The notes under the pieces were generated by a model, which was not told the origin of the DNA, did not search any database, and saw only the letters and a list, made by a program, of their open reading frames with translations. From Symsagittifera roscoffensis (taxonomy: Eukaryota > Xenacoelomorpha > Acoela > Convolutidae), in the NCBI RefSeq assembly GCF_963678635.1, contig NC_087070.1, positions 17,083,318-17,147,317 of the forward strand: a stretch of 64,000 nucleotides of DNA, written 5' to 3'. The position numbers and the translations under genes are program-made. Below are positions 32,413 to 44,866 of this stretch, piece after piece; the first letter of the stretch is position 1, and each line of letters opens with the position of its first letter.

Positions 32413-32884
32413 TTTGGCTGACAATTTTGTTTAATTTAGTTTTTCCTCGAACTTGTGATTGTTAAGTAGCATTTTTGAGGGAGCGCCGCAAAAGAGCAAT
32501 TTTGACCAAATTTTCCAAAACAAACGGGACTTTTCTGAAGATTTGCCTGCGGTGCAGAGTATTTTGCCAAATATCGTCAGTCTGGAGTTTCGGCAAGGGT
32601 GCCATAAATCGGATAGTAGTTTCATATTTCGCTATCTACTTTTTTCGAACTTCAGTCGCAAAGAAAAGTGCTCATTTCTTTGGCGGCATTTTTGCATTTT
32701 CATATCTGATTTACTTTTGCTGCGTAGCAAAATAATTTTGTATCTGGTTTATTGCTGTCTAGTTCCTCTTAATTACACTTGCGAGAAGCTTAGTGTGTTA
32801 TTACGAACCTTCTTTTCTAACCTAACTCGCAAATGAAATTGTTCTTTTAAGTGTTCACTTACTTGGAAATTTCTTTGTAGCAAA
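32413..32884. other. MED15 3' flank
   Basis: No further coding sequence. The overlapping open frames at 32431-32836 show no resemblance to any family. The part after 32640 (TCAGTCGCAAAGAAAAGTGC) is related to dispersed repeats near 20955. Confidence 0.4.
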
Positions 32885-33125
32885 GGAAGTTGCCTAGCAG
32901 CTATTCTCTGCTTTATTCGTGGCTAGTGTTTGATGTCTTATGCTTCCGTGGCTGAGTGGTTAGTGTGTGAGAGTGTTAATCACTAGGTCGCAGGTTCGAA
33001 TCTCAAAGTTAGACGATTGTTCACTCATTCTATGCTTATGTCTAATTTTTTATTGCACAATATAGAGCTGCTTTTTGTCGTTTTTGCGCAAGTGTTTGCG
33101 AAGCGAAGCTTTGCATCTGTTTAAA
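32885..33125 (+). mobile_element. tRNA-derived SINE, best-preserved copy
   Basis: The head has CCGTGGCTGAGTGGTTAGTG (A box fits TRGCNNAGYNGG), GTGAGAGTGTTAATCACTAG and the B box GCAGGTTCGAATCTC. Then a body with GAGCTGCTTTTTGTCG and the motif GCGAAGCGAAGCTTTGCATC. The tRNA part could be mistaken for a tRNA-Ser/Lys gene, but the acceptor stem does not pair and the same downstream body follows other copies. Confidence 0.88.
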
Positions 33126-33179
33126 AAATTAGGTCTTGTGAAAACACTGGATTTGTTTTTTTATTAAGAGTATATAAGT

Positions 33180-33600
33180 CTTTTAAATTTTTTTGATAAG
33201 TTTTTGTCCGTTTTTGTTTCTCAGGAAACTTATAAAGTTTGTTAGGTTTTTCGCGGTTTGAATTTTGATTTCTTTTTAAGTTCAATTGATTTCCTTCGAT
33301 TTAATGAGCCCAAAGTCCACTATCGAACAGCAAAAGGTCACCAAAAACTTGATCGACTTCTAGTTTCGAAAATGGTTTAAATGTTCAGGCTTCCCAGCCG
33401 AATTGAAAATTTAGCTTTTGATCTAATTTTGTCAAAGTCGGTTAGTTTCATCGAAAAAGCACCAGTTGCAAAATGTTTTCGTATTCGAAAAATTTTGATT
33501 GCATCATTTTTTTTCGAATTCGAAGGATGGTTTTTTTAAACAAGCCAGTTTTCCTGTTTATGCGTTCATAACTCTTCTCCATTTGTCAGTTGGCTATGCT
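33180..33600 (+). repeat. family-R copy directly after a SINE
   Basis: Landmarks: CAGGAAACTTATAAAGTTTG, GAGCCCAAAGTCCACTATCG, AACTTGATCGACTTCTAG, CTTCCCAGCCGAATTGAAAAT, GTCAAAGTCGGTTAG, TTGTCAGTTGGCTATGC. The order SINE then R also occurs at 21330-21800. Confidence 0.75.
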
Positions 33601-33649
33601 TACTTTTTGAGACGATATGGCAAATTTTCACTGATTATCAAAAAAATTG

Positions 33650-36050
33650 TGGCAAGTAAAAGACCGACTACGACTACACCTCAGTGTGCCTGCATATTCC
33701 GCTAGTCTCTTTTTATTTCACACGATATTCTACAACCTTCGAAATTTTAAGAGAATTTTTTGAACCATTTTGATTTTCATTTTCCGATGATCGTTTATGC
33801 ATTAGTTTCTACATCCTAATTTTGGAGGAACCAAAATTATGGCTTGTAAAATTCGGACCTTTTTTGGAAAATTCTCGCCTATTCGATACTAATGTGCCAA
33901 ATCTGAGGCCCAAAACTACGCGGCAAAATCTAACATAAAGTGTTTAATCTAGGTGCTAGGAAATGTCTCTGCAAAGCGGTTACACCCTAATTTTTAAACA
34001 AAATCAATGTTGAAAATAGGAAAAAATCTAAAAAATTTTGTTTTTTTTTGGAAAAATTTTGATTTTTTCGAAAACTGCGATGAGAAATCTAAAATTAAGG
34101 ATTCAATCGGAAAAATAAGCTGTAAAGTATTTCTTGTCTCAACGAAATTTTTCATAAACTTCAGAATTTTTGACGCTATAAACTTCAGAGTTTTTGACCT
34201 TGTGATCTATTTTGGACTTTTAAATCTCAATTTCCGAATTCCGAATCAAATTCCAATTCCAACGTCCCTAATCTGAATCAAAGAAATTAATCATACTGAG
34301 ATGATTTGATGTCACCGGTAATTTCGCGGTCGGAGGATAGATTCTGGACTACAGCAAAATTTTACTTAGCTCAACATTTTTTCTTATTTTTTTTACTTGT
34401 CGAGCTTTTTTGCATTTTTTTGCTTGTGTTTGCCTAAAGTTCGCCTCATTTTTAATATATGATCTCTGCTTTTTGTTCAAAGTGGGTTTTTTGTTCCAAA
34501 TTTTTGTTCCAAATGAATGGTGATAAAAGATTTGGAAGTGATAAGGAACAAATATTCAAACATCACTGATTATTTTGTGCTGTAAGCTCGTAGTATGTTA
34601 TAATGTTCCTTGCAGTGTCAGGGGGAAATGAAACTTGGCAAAGTTTTTATTTAATCTTTTTTTTTCCGGATCAATTTGTGTCTGCTTAAAAAAATTTTTG
34701 GCTCTGTGATTGCTCCGTAAATTTTGTTCCGTTGCTAATTTAAAATTCAAATATATAACTTGAAATGTTTGCCTAAAACTTCTATTTGACAAAAACAGGT
34801 GTTATGAAAACGTATGGGATTGGGTTTTTAATGTTTTTATACGCTTTGGAAGGTTTTCTACAGCTTGAGAAAAATTGTAGTTCTTCTCAAAAACTATACT
34901 ACCGATGTTCAAATGGGTATCAAAAAAAGACAGCCTATTTCCCTATTCTATTTTTATCATACCTCTGTCTACAGCCCTCAGAAAAGTCTGAGGGAATGTT
35001 TGACCCATATAATTTTTTTCATTTTCTGGAAAACTACCCTTCCAAAGTTGAGAATTGGTCGACTAAAACCGTCAATGAAAAGCTTCCTTGCATAAACGGC
35101 TCCGCCAAAAAAAAATTTGAGCTCGGAATATTTTTTTTTTTGTTTTTTAACCGTGTTTTTATTTTTCTAGAAAATTAACCTCCTAAATATAAGAGTCTGG
35201 GTTCAATAGAAATAACGCAATTAAAAAAAAGTTTATAACTTTCAAATTTTCTCGAACACTATCCGCTCATCTGAGATTTCGAGTTCAATCCAAAAAATGG
35301 GTTGAGGAAAGCTCTTTTACATACACTACTACGCCCAAATTTCTTCTACACAAAAAGTTTTGAAATTTCGATATTTTGACTGTTTCCTGAAACTCATTCA
35401 ATTTTCTGAAAAAAAAAACTCTTTGAGTTTTTCGATTCAATCGAAATAACAGGTTGCGTGAACTTCTCGAACATAAGTGGCTATGCCCATTTTCTTACAC
35501 AAAAAGCTATGATTCTCAGAAATGTCAAGGTCTTGATTTAATGGCCGTTTTTTGGACTTTTTTCGATGGAAACCCGCCAAATCTGATATCATAAGTTTAA
35601 CCTAAACAACAGGTTGTTGTGAGTGTACTTTTGTAGTTGACTACGCCGAATTTTTTTCGGAAAAAAAATCAAAGTTTTGAAACAATGACCGTGTGTTAGA
35701 ATTTTTTTTGATTTTCTCAGAAACTACCGTACCAATTCTCAAGTTCACCCTTTAATCGAGAAACCCGGTTTTGGGAGTATTCACTACTTCAACAGTCGTG
35801 GTTTGCTTTTTGGAGAAAAGGTTTTTTTGTTTAAGAAAGTCAAAAGTTTTCAAAGAAAGTCAAAAGAATTTTTTCAACTGTTTTTAGATACTTCTTGAAA
35901 TTTATTATAAACTACCCTATCAAAACTGAGATGAAAAGGTCAATTGAATGAAACGGTTGCAAAAATTTTTTCTGCAGAATTTTTTGTTTTTGTAGGAGAA
36001 TGTTTTTGTCCTTGGGAAATGTCACTTATTTGAGTATGGAAACAACTAAG
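33650..36050 (+). mobile_element. second array-bearing dispersed element(s)
   Basis: CAGTGTGCCTGCATATTCCG with CTAGTC (33689) and ACGATATTCTACAACCTTCG correspond to 22700-22760. Array-type units follow at 33780-34000, then a second head region (34590-34790, with TTCCGTTGCTAATTTAAAATT) and a longer array at 34840-36050 with anchors such as ACTACCCTTCC (35034), ACACTATCCGCTC (35258), AACTACCGTACC (35718) and AACTACCCTATC (35911), each near GGCTACGCC-like words. Units are 140-190 bp and strongly diverged. Open frames inside are repeat artefacts. Confidence 0.65.
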
Positions 36051-36690
36051 GTTTTGGGCAAAGTCCAATTTGTGAAATAACGCAAATTGTCCCGCATCAA
36101 TCTTCAAAATTCAAAGTATCAAACACGTACCTCCAGCTTTAGCTACCCTCCTAAGTGTCTTTTATCGAGACTACGTAATTTTTGTCCACAAGTTTTTTTT
36201 TCTTTCACTTTTTTTCTACTTCTTTTGTTTTTATTATGCTTGTGTTGTGTCGCTAAACCCTATTTTCTACGCCTTTGATCATATCCGCTCAAAATTTGTT
36301 TTTTTTTGTCGGAATTTTCAGTGCGTTTTACATAGCAACATAGCAATTTGCTACCCTTATCATAATTTTTTTGAAGAATCCGAATCACGACTGGAAGGGC
36401 TTTAATATGATACAGCACAAGACTTCTGAGAGCTTCCTTTGAGTTAGACAAAGTTGCCTAAAACAATAATTAGGCGGTCTAATTTAACCTATGAGAGTGA
36501 TCGGATTTTAAAGATACGCCGGTGGCAGCAGGTTGAAAAGATCAATTGAAACTATATATTATTGTGAATCAATTTGAGTTAAGTTGTATTACTTATTGAA
36601 GAGCGACATTGGAAAATATTGTCCGATTTTTATATAGATTCAATCATGACTGAAAACGATGAAATACGATGTATTGCTTAGCCCCCGGGT
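36051..36690. other. intergenic, nothing recognised
   Basis: AT-rich sequence without a supported gene, repeat or RNA. Confidence 0.35.
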
Positions 36691-36694
36691 TGAC

Positions 36695-36990
36695 CAAAAC
36701 TTCTTATCATACAATTTCCATATATGAGAAACTTCTTGTCATACAGTTTCATACAATTGCATACGTACAGAAAATTGTATGAAATCTCTATGATAAACAG
36801 TTTTCCATATATGAAAATTGTATGACAGGTGTTTTTCCATAAACAAAAAGTTGATTTTTATATCGATTTTTTTTCACCAGACTGTTTTAATAGAATCAAA
36901 CAACCGCAGAAAATAGTTTATATATTTTTGAACCAATTTTCAAAATTGTATGAAAATTGTATGACAAGCATTTTTCCACACACTCGATGA
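36695..36990. repeat. cluster of inverted TCATACAATT motifs (MITE-like)
   Basis: TCATACAATTTCCATATATG at 36707 pairs with CATATATGAAAATTGTATGA at 36813; further TTGTATGA words occur at 36776, 36946 and 36957. The arrangement suggests a small fold-back element about 280 bp long; no target duplication was identified. Confidence 0.6.
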
Positions 36991-39165
36991 CTCAAGGAAA
37001 AGGCACCGGAAAATAGCTCTTACCAGTAGTCGCATAAAATTCGAAAATTCGAAAATAAAGTCGACAATTAAATTTACATTGTGTGACTACGTTTCAGAAA
37101 AATAAATAAGTTTGAAATAGAACAGACTCCAGAGTTGCAATTGTTTGCATTTCGTAATTATAGATTTTTCTACAGTCCTCGCACAGAAGATTTCCCCAGC
37201 AGGTTAAATCGAGACCAACTTTACGTTCTATTGAAGCATTTTAAAATAACTTTCATTCCTTCTTGTGTTCTATTTTTAACCCATCTAATTTTTAAAGCCA
37301 TTTCTCGAACTTTTTCTGCAAAAATTTAATAAAAAATGTTCAAGTATCCATGTTATTTGACCCGTTCAAGTGAACTGCAATTGCTCGGAACAAACGCATG
37401 CTAAAATTTTATGGTTGATTGTCCAAGTCCGAAATCAAACTGTTATCAACAGTGGTTCCTTTATTACTGAAACTGGGCAGTATCTTGCATCTATTTATTC
37501 AGCGCAGCGCAAACTTCGATGTGTTTTTTACAATATGTCTCTTGTGTGTACAAAATTAAATGCGTCTGATGTTTTCTCTGTTATGTTGAGCCGTCCAGTT
37601 GGCTTTGGTATATCAAGCAAGATAGGCATTCCGAAGAGAATTCAGAGTTTAGGAGCGTAGAAAATGCGTTAGTTTCCAAATTCAGTTTCGCTGCTTGATC
37701 AGATTTTCGACAACTTGATCCTGCTTTTCATTAAATGGATTAAGAGTTAGTTTTAAAAACTGAACATTAAGCTCGTTGTGAGGTTCATTTTCTACATCAG
37801 AGTCCAGAAAGTGCCATCAAAAATTAATCAGTTCATCTTAGAGCTAACCACAATTTTCTCTGTTTTCCGTATTTTATCTCAGTTCGAAAACTGATCCACC
37901 GCTTTCTTCAAACTTAACTTGTGATGGTCCATATGATGCTGTCGAAAGTAATATCAAAAAACGAGTTTTTTCTTCACTTATGAACACTTTGTTTTCTAAG
38001 GCTCAAAAATCGAGTGATATTTTTTAGTCCGACCATTTAAAAAATAGGGAGAAACTTTGTTTTCGTGTGTGTTATAGCAACTGCCTACCCTTGTATTTGT
38101 AAAGATACTTTTTTACTGATGAATATGAGTAAAAAAAACTATCTTTAGAAGGCAAATAGATTCAACTATGTGTTTTTTGATTTGGAGCAAACATCGATAA
38201 ATCGTAAAACTTCCAATTCAGATTCGACTCATACCGACCGCATCTAAAAAAAATAGTTTTTTTTTTGTTATTGCAAAACAAATAACCAATCGACTAAAAA
38301 CGACCACTTCACAGAAACTTATTTATTTTGAGGGAACTAATTCAAATCAAACAAAAAAACTCACTAACAATTTGCTTAAAAATTTTGAAAGATTTTTCTG
38401 ATTGCTTAAATAGATACTGACCTAGTTTTTGCATGCTTTTTAGGCGTTTACATAGTACAAAAAAAGGATTTTTGGCGCAGTGCAATAACTTTTAGTGAAA
38501 TCTATTTAAAGTAACAATTTAATATCACCAAGTTTTGATTTTCAAAAGACCACAAAAGAAAATGATTATGTTTGAAGACTTTCAATTTAACCAAAAAAAA
38601 CATATTATTGACTATTTTTTGTCTTTGCTCGGTAGCTAAAACTAGATTTTAATAAAAATAACATACTCCCCTTAAAAATTTTCCATTATCAACGAGAATG
38701 ACAAAATTTGGGGAAAAATTCCGAAACTTGATTTTGAAAATCAACCATTTCTAGTTTTTGTCAAAAGCTTTTCTAAAAAAATTTAAAGAAATTCAATATT
38801 TGTTTTCAAATCAACATCCTTGATGTCTCAGTGAAAAATTTTAAAGATTTTTGAATAATTTTTCGAACACTTATTTGCTTATTGCTGTTTTGTTATGTTC
38901 ATCTTCTGTAACATATTTTTCTCTTAAATCTTTTATTTCGTTTTTGAAGACGTTTGTTTGGATGTTTTTAATTGATAAAAAATAAATACGTAAATGAAAA
39001 AACACAGTATTGCTAATTTTTAAAAAAACTTCAAAACCATTTCTGTAACATGTTAGGAACTCTAACTTGTTTCAAGTTCACTTTAAGAAAAACAGTTTTC
39101 GCAATTTTTCCTTTTTTGAGTGAAAAAGTTTTTTGCTTCCGTTAAAACAACCTTTAAGTTCTTGA
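36991..39165. other. intergenic; two weak open frames at 37135-37660
   Basis: The frames 37135-37329 (64 residues) and 37370-37660 (up to 96 residues) follow each other on plus and are a little richer in G+C than the flanks. Neither resembles a family I know, and no splice sites join them convincingly. The rest is very AT-rich with no structure seen. Confidence 0.25.
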
Positions 39166-39815
39166 TCGAACAAAAATTGTGAAGAGTTTAATTCTGACTT
39201 GATTGGTTCCCGGCTTTCTTGGCCATCCCTTCTCAAATCAAATCTTTAAAAATATGGGCTTGAACACATGAGAAAAATTTGAAAAACCCAATGTCAAGAA
39301 AACTCAAAAAAAGTGTGCTAACCAATTAGCAACTTTAACTGCACCGATAAAAATGGGATCATTTCAGTCGCTCGAACAATCAAAAAGAACAAAGGATTAA
39401 ACTAATTTTGTTAAAACAGCCCTCAAATTTGGTGTCGCTCAGCTTATATATAAGCTATCGTTTAAAGAAGATATCCGACATGTCCTGAATCATCAATTGC
39501 ACAAGTCAGTTTGAAACTTAAGTTTTCTAATCTCAGAATTATGCGAAGCCACTACATTGAAACACAGAGGCCAACTTACACTTCGCATACACAAGCAAAA
39601 ATATGACCAATAACGCTACTGGGAAAAACTGAACAAGTAAAACTTTGAGTCTACAAAATTTCTCAAGTAGCGCACGCCAATTATGAGTCTACATAATTGT
39701 TAAGTGACGCAAGCCAGTTATGACGCATTAGCAGTAACAGTCAATTTGAAAAAAGAAATTTACAAATTTCTTGCTTCAATTGAATAAGCAGTTTATCGAG
39801 CAGTAATAACATTTT
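39166..39815. repeat. segmental repeat, copy A
   Basis: 39166-39420 matches 46700-46960 and 39425-39710 matches 47495-47780, in the same order and orientation. The last part (39580-39810) also matches 45850-46055. A minus-strand SINE tail (ACACAGAGGCCAACTTACAC) lies at 39565. Confidence 0.85.
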
Positions 39816-40046
39816 GAGAGCTTATGCTTTTGTTGAGAACTTAAGAGAACAAAAAAAAAGTTTTTTGTTGTTTTTTTTCTGGTATTTTTTGTCTTTCCCT
39901 TTTACAATGTTGTTTTTAGACGTTTTTCAAAAATGTTTGAGTTAAGCGTCATGAGCTTGAAAATTGTTATGTTTCATCTTCTGTATCATATTGTTCTCTT
40001 AAATCTTTTAATTCGTTTTTGAAGAGGTTTGTTTGGAGGTTTAAAC

Positions 40047-41252
40047 ATGCAATCAAAGTAAACGTGATGATGTATTATCAAAATATTTGGTGGATAATTG
40101 AAATATCATTGCCAGTGAAACAAAATACACAAAATGTGACCAAATTAAGTATGTCACAATTAATTTGTTTTGCGTTAAGATAGGTCCACTAGAATTAAAA
40201 AGTGATAACTTTAAAAAGCTTAACAAAACTTCACAAAAATCTTAAGCTTGATTGACTGTTTTTTTATTTTTCAAATTAATTCTAGAATTTGAATCTTTTC
40301 ATACTTGAATTACAACCTAAAAATAAGTCAATTACTGATTTTGTCGAATATTCTGACAAATTAACATTTGTAATTTTCCTTGACTGCTAACTAGTTGGAA
40401 AGTGGCGAATTTAATTGCTAAAGTTTTCAAATTAACAAGAAAGGTCAAAAAAAAATTATTATATAAACTAAGTCCGACAAGTCTGTGCTAAGTGTTTAGC
40501 AATAGACAAGCCTACGCAAAACACTTATTGGTTCAGCATTGATTTCTCATTTCGTTTTTAGGATGAGTCATGAAGTTTACTTCGCCGCCAAAAGTTTATC
40601 AGCATCCTTTTCTTTTTCTCTGCTACTGATCAGTTTGCTATCAGATCCTACTACGAAAAAAAGACATCTCAGTACCATTTAAACTGAGATTTCTGTTTAA
40701 AAAATTAGTGTAAAAAACTTTGAAAATTTAAAATGAAAAACCAAAAAATGGCTCAAATTTTGAGAACTTATGCTTTTGTTGAGAACGTGAGTTTTTTAGC
40801 CCGTTTTTAAAAAATGTTTGAGTTAAGCTTCATGAGCTAGAAAAATAAATTTTAAAAACTATTTTTAAACATGCAATCAAATTAAACGTAAAGATGTTCT
40901 ATCAAAAATCATTATCAACGAAACAAAATACTCAAGAGGTGACCAAATTACATTTGTCATCATTAATTAGTTTTTTGTTAAGGTAGGTTCGCTAGAATGA
41001 AAAAATGATGACTTAAAAAAGCAAAACTATTTTTCCACAAAAATCTTACGCTTGACTGACTGATTTTCACACTTTTCAGATTTTTTACCAGAACTTGAAT
41101 ATTTCTCTACTTAAAATATATCCTGAAATGAGTCAGTTTTTTGATTTAGTGGACGACTCAGACGAATTAACTTTTGAAATTTTACTTTGATTATTATTTA
41201 GTTGAAATGTGGCAAAACTGTTTGCTAAATTTTTTAAACTAACGAAAAAGGA
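40047..41252. repeat. diverged tandem duplication, period ~820
   Basis: AAACATGCAATCAAAGTAAACG at 40047 and AAACATGCAATCAAATTAAACG at 40868 begin two stretches of about 400 bp that align throughout (GTGACCAAATTA, CACAAAAATCTTA, GACGAATTAAC-like words). The word ATCTTCTGTA(T/A)CATAT near 38900 and 39980 shows the repeat extends to the left in other copies. Confidence 0.8.
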
Positions 41253-42340
41253 ATTTCATTCGGCAGCAATGTTTTTCCAATTTTTAAAACTAACGATGTT
41301 TTTCCAAGCATTTTAATTTGAAATGCTTTTTCAAGGTCTGAACTATATTTTCACCGAATGCGCAAAAAGTGGAGTAGTTAGAATTATAAATGAAAAGTTT
41401 TGTGAAATTCATAAACATTGCTTGTATGTACTTTTTTCATTTTTACTGAAGCGAAAGAACATTAATTGGATTATTGTTTCTAAATTAATTTTGATTCTTA
41501 GACTATTTTTAAATCGACTATGTACAAGTGAATTTTTTTTTGTTTAGGCTACAATAGACAGAAAAAACAAGGGATGTATACATCTTGGCCACAACATGTT
41601 TTGCCACTTACTTCATTTTTCACTGTCCAAAATAGAACGACTTTTCGGGAAATTTAAATTCGAAAGTTTCATGTTCAACTTATTTTCTTCATTTCTTCGG
41701 TGTCACAGGTATAGGTTAACGTTATTTTTTTCAAATGTTCGAGTACGTCAATTTAAATAGTTGTTTTCACATATTCTGCATTCTTAATAACAGGTTTGAT
41801 ATTTACAGAGAAAGTCATAACTGTGAAAATTTGGACCTAATCAGCTGATTTTAAACAAAATTTAAAACTTTGACTCCGGTAACTTGCTTTCAAACTTTTT
41901 ATTTGAACAAAAGACCGTAAAATATATTTTTATCCAATTTTTTCTTGCAAAAAAAACAATGCATTGTTTTTTTGTTTATTTCCATCTTTTTTAAAAACTT
42001 TTGGAAAATTTCAAATAAGTTGATGTTTCCCATTAAAGTTTTTGTGACTTTCCAAGTCTTCCTTTTTGATTTTGATTTAGGTTTCTTTTTTGTGTTGTTT
42101 TTAGTTTTCTAGATAGTGTGTTCGAATAAAAACAAAAAAGTAATATGTCTTGAGGGTGGAAAAACTAAAATATGTCATGGAAAATCAAAGCATCGTAAAA
42201 GATGTCAATTCTTGAAATATCTCATTTGTAAAGAATGTGATGTGATAGCAAGGAGCTGAGTTCTCATTACAAACAAAATTTTCCCAGTTTTTACTTTTTC
42301 TACATATTTATCAAAAGATATATTCACAATTTTTAGGTTT
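41253..42340. other. intergenic, nothing recognised
   Basis: AT-rich; the open frames at 41323-41547 (plus) and 42205-42450 (minus) have no family resemblance or coding-like composition. Confidence 0.35.
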
Positions 42341-42342
42341 TT

Positions 42343-42668
42343 TAAATGTATACTATGCAGTTTTTCACCAATTCTCATATGCACCCCACAAAGGCATTTG
42401 TGGCGTTTTTTTACAAAGCAATCTGAAAATTTTGATAACTCATTTGGCAAAAATTAACCATTGTTTGTTTTTTGGTTTTGCAGAGTGAAGAAAAACATAA
42501 AAACCATTTCATGTAGCTTTTATGTTTTTGTTCAGTCCGCAAAACAAACAAACACAAGATGTTTTTAGCAATGCTTCCTGAAATGTTTTAGGGAAAAAAT
42601 TTCCACAGATACTATCATGGGCTGCATGTAAGAATTGGTGGGAAACTGCATAGTATACATTTAAAAAC
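42343..42668. repeat. inverted repeat 1 of a nested pair
   Basis: AAATGTATACTATGCAGTTT followed by TTCACCAATTCTCATATGCA (about 42343-42383) is complementary to TGCATGTAAGAATTGGTGGG and AAACTGCATAGTATACATTT (about 42623-42662), with some 240 bp between the arms. Confidence 0.85.
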
Positions 42669-42675
42669 TGAACAA

Positions 42676-42876
42676 CAATTTTTGGGCATATCTATCTAAA
42701 AAAGTTCATCAAAATAATCGTGAAAATTTAGATTATTTGCTTTTTCCGCACTGCATAGAACTATAATCTCTGCCAGAAAGTAATAACAAAAACTAGTGCG
42801 GAAAAAGTAAATAATCTACATTTTCACGACCAATTTGATGAATTTTTTTAGCAAATAGGTATGCCCTTAAAAATTG
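42676..42876. repeat. inverted repeat 2: long hairpin with ~80-bp arms
   Basis: The left arm 42676-42752 (CAATTTTTGGGCATATCTAT ... GCTTTTTCCGCAC) pairs with the right arm 42795-42876 (GTGCGGAAAAAGTAAATAAT ... GGTATGCCCTTAAAAATTG), leaving a loop of about 40 bases. No terminal repeats or target duplication typical of a known superfamily were recognised. Confidence 0.88.
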
Positions 42877-42954
42877 CTTAAGAATTCGTTTCACAAAATT
42901 GCGAAAAGTCCCCAAAATTGGCAGAAAAACATCTTAAATACAGACTGAAGAGAA

Positions 42955-43850
42955 CGCCAACAAATTAGACAATGCAAACTCATTTGGAACACTTTAGGGT
43001 GGGTTAACATAGGTAATTTTAGCTTTTGTTTGTTGTGGTTCCTCTAAAAAATACGGTTTATGCTTAATTTAAGATATTATTTTTGTTTAATTTGAGAAAA
43101 AAAATAGAAAACAGTTGGTTTTAAGTTTTTCAATTTTCTGTACAAAATAAAAAAATTTTATAGTCTTTTGAGCTACAAAATTACTTGAAGAAGATGAAGT
43201 TAGACTGAACTTGCTGCATGAATAATTGTTTAGAATTGAAAAAGCACTTTTTTCCCGTAAACAATTTTACCCGACTGACCTTATTTAATTCAGAAATTAT
43301 ATAATTCTAATTTGAACTGTGGGACTTTTGTTTGTCTGCTCAATTTTGGTCCGCTAGATTGCAACATCACTGATTTTTCTTGTGCTGTAACCAATATCCA
43401 ATGCAGTAGTTGCAGGTGTTGTTCATTTTAGTTTGAAATCTAAAAATTTCTTTCAAAACAGTTTTTTTTTGGATCAACTGTTTCCCCTCAAAAATTACCG
43501 GCTTCGTTTCCGCAGAGTAAGTTTTGTTCTGTTGTTAATTTAAAATTCGAACATCGTGCTTGGCTTGTTTTTCTAGAATGAATTTCTACCGAGACATCAC
43601 AAGACGCATCGCAAGATATCGTGGCACAAGACATCACAAGGCATGTTTATATTTTTTATATTGTGTTTTATTGCAAGTGGTGCGAAGCTTCGCCTCGCAT
43701 TGTTTCAATAATTTTTACTGATACGAATAAAAAAACAATTCAACTAGGTTTTTAAATAAGATCACTTTTTTGTAAGGACAGCAAATTAGACAACGCCAAC
43801 TCACTCATTTGGAACACTTTAGGGTGGAATAACATAGGTAAATTTCGCGC
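42955..43850. repeat. ~60-bp direct repeats ~825 bp apart
   Basis: CAAATTAGACAATGCAAACTC at 42960 and CAAATTAGACAACGCCAACTC at 43785 start matching stretches that continue through GGAACACTTTAGGGTGG and AACATAGGTAA. A SINE tail, GTGCGAAGCTTCGCCTCGC (43680), and a trace of the array-bearing element head (TTCTGTTGTTAATTTAAAATT, 43527) lie between them. Confidence 0.75.
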
Positions 43851-44639
43851 GCACTGCTGGTGTAAGTTAACATTTGTTTTTTTTTTATTATCAAAGCAAG
43901 TTGTAGAAAAGGAAGTCGGCTAAATTGATCCGTACCTTCCAACGAACTGAGAATAAATTTCACATTCGATGTGTTTTTATTCCGAACCGTTTTGACTACC
44001 TCAGAGCAGCCTCGTACCGATTTAAATTTGAGCTCAATTGGCAGAGATTTAATATAAAGAAGTCAAGAAATCTCTCATTCTTGACAAAAGTTGGCCTGAA
44101 AACTTTAAATTGAGTTCGGCGAAGTTTACGTTGCTCAGCTATTATTACCGTTGATTTTAACATTTTAAAACCCAAATCAAGGTGTCCGACTTTTTAACAC
44201 CAAGTTATTTATCTCCTTATGTTTACATCCCCAATTTAATAATCCCGCACTTGGATAACCCCACAATAATAATCACCCCGAAGTAGGATAAATGATAACC
44301 CCACAATAATTTAATCCTTTTTTACAGCCGATAAATTGTTTTATAATAAATTCTACTACAAGTATATAAATATTCCATTTGAGAGTAGAAATTAAGATCA
44401 GACAAGCTTTTTTAAATTCACTTCATGCATTTAATCAATTAAAAGTAATTAAAATTCGTTTACTTAAAGACAAAATCCTTCTTTTACGCGTTTAAAACAA
44501 AAATAACTTATAAGATCCTAATTTTAGGCATTAAAAGTCTTTGTTAGTTTTCTATTAAATCATTTTGCCTGACTCTTTAACCATCGTTTTACCGTTCTGT
44601 GAGCTTTATTTTTTAAAGTCTAATTCCATTTTCTTGATA

Positions 44640-44866
44640 GCAGGCCACGAGTATTATCCTATCGCAAAAACAAGCCTTTGCCAACTGGAACCGCTCTCCA
44701 GCCCAGCATAACAGATAACATTGCTACTCAACTAGCCCACCAACTAAAGAAACTTAATTCGCTCTGCACACTGAGTGCGCAAGCAACTAGAACAAGTTTT
44801 ACCAGTCTGCTGAGCAACCAGAGATTTCGAAATATTCTAATTATTCAAAAGTTTAATAAGATTTAA
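44640..44866 (+). other. possible orphan coding exon
   Basis: After TTTTCTTGATAGCAG an open frame reads PRVLSYRKNKPLPTGTALQP... to TAA at 44866, about 74 residues, with composition clearly less AT-rich than its surroundings. The acceptor-like AG and composition are the only support; family unknown. It may be a relic of a transposon or host gene. Confidence 0.3.

Noticed and set aside
32945-33010. tRNA gene (A and B boxes, anticodon-arm-like stem)
   Set aside because: The acceptor stem does not pair and the downstream body is shared with other copies, so it is the head of a SINE.
34786-35178. 130-residue plus-strand frame
   Set aside because: It lies within the minisatellite-bearing element and its sequence follows the repeat units.
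42955-43850. LTR-like direct repeats ~825 bp apart
   Set aside because: Repeats are only about 60 bp, diverged, and enclose parts of other repeat families without retroviral-type features.
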